Assembly: GCA_017964755.1 (NCBI GenBank)
Contig: JAGCRI010000127.1
Location: 1 to 8,923 of the forward strand
Length of the DNA: 8,923 bases
Source: Bacteroidales bacterium
Lineage (GTDB): Bacteria; Bacteroidota; Bacteroidia; Bacteroidales; WCHB1-69
Direction of reading: 5' to 3'
Every line of letters starts with the position of its first letter. Within the stretch, counting starts at the first letter, position 1. The notes below the pieces were generated by a model. It saw only the letters and a list, made by a program, of their open reading frames with translations, made no database searches and was not told the DNA's origin. This document shows positions 7,446 through 8,923 of this stretch, piece after piece. A program made the translations under genes and the position numbers.

Positions 7446-7731
7446 TTCTCCCCCCTATAATTGTGATTTTCCCATTGTTGTCCATACGCAATATCAAATT
7501 TGTTCCTTCTTGCAACCTGTTGAAAGCCTGTTCCTTTTGTTCCTCCCCCTTAATAACAACTATCATTCCATTCGGATCCACCAGCCTCACCGGATTATCC
7601 GCACAATAGGTGTACGGACTCAGATTCGGATACTTGTCCGCGAGCGGGTCCACGCTCGTCCAAATGGAGAGTGCGGAGTTGTAGTACCGTGCCGAGAAAT
7701 AGTTATTATATGCAAATATCAAAAACCGCAT
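7435..7731 (-). CDS. Orphan Rhs core end leading into the frameshifted tip (5' part)
   Basis: The 98-residue product carries the Rhs core end SARYYNSALSIWTSVDPLAD (13-32) followed by KYPNLSPYTYCADNPVRLVD (33-52) and PNG, the most canonical of the three core copies. It then runs into the beginning of a tip (GMIVVIKGEEQKEQAFNRLQ, 55-74, then EGTNLILRMDNNGKITIIGG). It stops four codons after a run of six G. Removing one G makes the protein continue IIGGEVLNKNDEQLLNAIN into the HExxE-bearing frame at 6978-7445, so the two are halves of one tip. ATG 7731 lies only 9 bases after the stop of the preceding exported-protein gene and has no visible ribosome binding site, so independent translation is doubtful. 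The YD-repeat shell is missing. Best described as the 5' part of a displaced, frame-disrupted Rhs cassette. Confidence 0.62.
   Translation of the reverse strand: MRFLIFAYNNYFSARYYNSALSIWTSVDPLADKYPNLSPYTYCADNPVRLVDPNGMIVVIKGEEQKEQAFNRLQEGTNLILRMDNNGKITIIGGRSVE
7450..7455 (-). other. G6 homopolymer at the frameshift point
   Basis: On the minus strand six consecutive G form two Gly codons (ATA GGG GGG AGA), after which the frame ends at TAA 7435-7437. With five G the reading becomes ATA GGG GGA GAA GTG TTG and stays open to 6980. A -1 ribosomal shift would meet TGA three codons later, so a programmed -1 event does not explain it. Slippage during replication, a fixed mutation or an assembly error are the choices. 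Confidence 0.8.
7576..7683 (-). repeat. Rhs core-end repeat, copy 2 (HExxE tip)
   Basis: This 108-base segment encodes YNSALSIWTSVDPLADKYPN and continues through CADNPVRLVD. About 90 of 108 bases match copy 3 at 5675-5782 by hand count. Its G+C content is visibly higher than that of the toxin and immunity sequence on either side, giving the island a patchwork composition. Confidence 0.85.
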
Positions 7732-7740
7732 TTCGTAATT

Positions 7741-8265
7741 TTACTTAATAACTATAGGGTATTGACAGTCAAGAGAATCATTACAAAATCCAAATATTCG
7801 TTCCTGGATAGCTAAAACCCCATAACAATATGTGCAAAAGGTGGCTGGAATCCCATCATCTATTGGACAATCAATACGTGATGTGATACATATTTTATCA
7901 ATTGTTTGATGACATGACAATTCTTTTGGAATTGCGAAATACCATAGAATTTGTTTTCCTTTATAATATGAAACGCCTAATAAATTTGTGTCTTTGACAT
8001 CAATGAAGCATACGCCATTATATATATGGAAAAAATACATGGGTTCAGAATTGGTAAAATCGGATTTGCAAAAAATGCTTATTGTTTCCGATTCTCGCTG
8101 AATGCAATTAGAATCCCGTACAATAATTACATCCAACAACTTGGCAATCAATGAATTATTTTCAAACAACACCAGTGGTAAGTCTCTTGTGTCACTGGCT
8201 TTCACCGTTGCACAAAAGAAATCCAGTGAACAAATTATTACTATGACAATTATCGAATTCCTCAT
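7741..8265 (-). CDS. Exported cysteine-rich protein, candidate immunity protein of the JAB-type tip
   Basis: The 174-residue product starts with a hydrophobic signal sequence (residues 4-18) and a likely cleavage near VKA/SDT (residue 23-24). The Cys at 18 follows DFF, a poor lipobox, so a soluble periplasmic protein is preferred. After the signal there are ten cysteines (54, 66, 86, 118, 126, 133, 144, 147, 161 and 167), pointing to a disulfide-stabilised fold in an oxidising compartment. I recognise no family. The gene begins 12 bases after the stop of the Rhs-JAB tip gene, the standard toxin-then-immunity order, and ends directly before the next Rhs remnant, with which it shares a frame. 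ATG 8265 is the natural start, as it gives the complete signal. Export is well supported; the immunity role is inferred from order and spacing. Confidence 0.7.
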   Translation of the reverse strand: MRNSIIVIVIICSLDFFCATVKASDTRDLPLVLFENNSLIAKLLDVIIVRDSNCIQRESETISIFCKSDFTNSEPMYFFHIYNGVCFIDVKDTNLLGVSYYKGKQILWYFAIPKELSCHQTIDKICITSRIDCPIDDGIPATFCTYCYGVLAIQERIFGFCNDSLDCQYPIVIK

Positions 8266-8277
8266 TTGACGACAATT

Positions 8278-8923
8278 TTATGGTTTTACAGTTATTCCTT
8301 CCAGAGGGAAACGACATTTTGACATGTCGTAATCTGGTTGCGTATTTCCATCATATGGTGTACAAATGTCCCCTTTTGTTCTAATTGAAAAATTAACCTG
8401 AGGATATTTCTGAGCATAGAATACATCGTTTGAGCTTGGTGAACATTTTTCTGCATAATGATTGTGTGTACAATCTAAAACGGTGTATGTTTCGCTTTGC
8501 AATAAATTGGGAATTGAGTATGTCTGTCCTTTTTGTGCGTTTAGGTCAGTTCCAATCAAGGAAAACGTGTTGCCCTCTTTGTCATTAACGAGCGAATATG
8601 AAAATTCTGCACCATCCATTTCCGCATTTTCGGAAAGAAATGAAAAGACTGCATCGGCATTATTCGCATTGTCAATTTTTAAATAATGTGATTTTTTAAT
8701 GGTAATGTCAGCAGAAACAATTTTTTGTTCAAAAGAAAGAACATCTATTCTATTGCCTTTTTCATCAATTTTGTAAAAAACATCAGATGACGAAACAGCC
8801 ACATTATTGATGTTGCCATACTTATCCACTTCCCAAATATCCCTACCATTTGGATCAATATATTTCACCGGATTATCCGCGCAATAGGTGTAAGGAGACA
8901 AATTTGGGTACTTATCCGAGAGA
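8278..8923 (-). CDS. Rhs protein C-terminus with JAB/JAMM metallopeptidase-like toxin tip (5'-partial)
   Basis: The minus-strand frame is open to the right edge (LSDKYPNLSPYTYCADNPV, then KYIDPNG), so this is the end of a longer Rhs protein whose shell, and perhaps secretion domain, lie outside the window. Any start inside the window is artificial. The tip of about 190 residues contains THNHYAEKCSPSSND (8425-8469), an exact fit to the JAMM zinc signature H-x-H-x(7)-S-x(2)-D. A Glu in GAEFSYSLV, about 47 residues earlier, is a candidate for the catalytic acid. Family knowledge: JAMM/JAB enzymes are zinc metalloproteases that cleave isopeptide or peptide bonds, and JAB domains are known as tips of polymorphic toxins. 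Four cysteines lie at or after the motif. The protein ends EGITVKP and is followed at 12 bases by a cysteine-rich exported protein. Whether this is the full-length active Rhs or another displaced tip cannot be decided here. Confidence 0.82.
   Translation of the reverse strand, partial: LSDKYPNLSPYTYCADNPVKYIDPNGRDIWEVDKYGNINNVAVSSSDVFYKIDEKGNRIDVLSFEQKIVSADITIKKSHYLKIDNANNADAVFSFLSENAEMDGAEFSYSLVNDKEGNTFSLIGTDLNAQKGQTYSIPNLLQSETYTVLDCTHNHYAEKCSPSSNDVFYAQKYPQVNFSIRTKGDICTPYDGNTQPDYDMSKCRFPLEGITVKP
8854..8923 (-). repeat. Rhs core-end repeat, copy 1 (JAB tip), cut by the window edge
   Basis: The segment encodes LSDKYPNLSPYTYCADNPVK followed by YID and corresponds to the 3' part of the repeats at 5675-5782 and 7576-7683. 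It shares blocks such as the codons for SPYTYC and NPV with both. Divergence begins in the last codons (KYID against RLVD), where the tip starts. Confidence 0.8.

Noticed and set aside
7443..7457. Programmed -1 ribosomal frameshifting at the G6 tract
   Set aside because: A -1 shift leads within a few codons to TGA. Only a +1 shift or loss of one G joins the two frames, and no +1 signal such as a rare codon beside a stop was seen.
7345..7815. Plus-strand open frame across the second cassette
   Set aside because: It is antisense to the Rhs core end and tip, which have recognisable protein sequence; the plus-strand translation looks like nothing.
8206..8265. Lipobox at Cys18 of the cysteine-rich exported protein
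   Set aside because: The residues before it are DFF, which do not fit the small residues required at -1 and -2; ordinary signal cleavage a few residues later fits better.

Overview
This window looks like a chromosome fragment of a Bacteroidales-type bacterium. The evidence is the Bacteroidetes style of MutS, Rhs cores of the DKYPNLSPYTYC type, weak or absent Shine-Dalgarno sequences, one possible TAnnTTTG promoter box, and many short exported hypothetical proteins. Genus is not assignable by eye. No rRNA, tRNA, CRISPR array or intact insertion sequence was seen.

Left part (1-3750, plus strand): a housekeeping operon-like block. It holds mutS, cut at its 5' side by the window edge; a YhhQ/VUT-family transporter (probable queuosine-precursor uptake) whose ATG overlaps the mutS stop by one base; and a PnuC-family transporter (probable nicotinamide riboside/NMN uptake) starting at GTG 25 bases further on. 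The mutS part is visibly richer in G+C than the right part.

Right part (3751-8923, minus strand, convergent with the block above): an A+T-rich polymorphic-toxin island, best read from right to left. Three copies of the C-terminal end of an Rhs core each lead into a different toxin-like tip, and each is followed by one or two small exported proteins that are candidate immunity proteins. Cassette 1 (8923-7741): a JAMM/JAB metallopeptidase tip on an Rhs protein that continues beyond the window, then a cysteine-rich exported protein. Cassette 2 (7731-5916): a tip with an HExxE motif, split by a one-base frameshift at a G6 tract, then a 346-residue exported protein. Cassette 3 (5833-3786): a papain/NlpC-P60-like cysteine peptidase tip whose gene overlaps a lipoprotein gene, then an exported MORN/YwqK-like protein.

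This layout fits the orphan-tip model of Rhs systems. One full-length Rhs gene, presumably to the right of the window, would carry the active tip, while displaced tips downstream keep their immunity genes and short core homology through which tips can be exchanged. Three points stand out. All three tips look like different kinds of peptidase. All four candidate immunity proteins carry export signals, suggesting protection on the periplasmic side of the cell. The middle tip is out of frame by exactly one G. Functions of the tips and immunity proteins are inferred from motifs and position, not from database searches.
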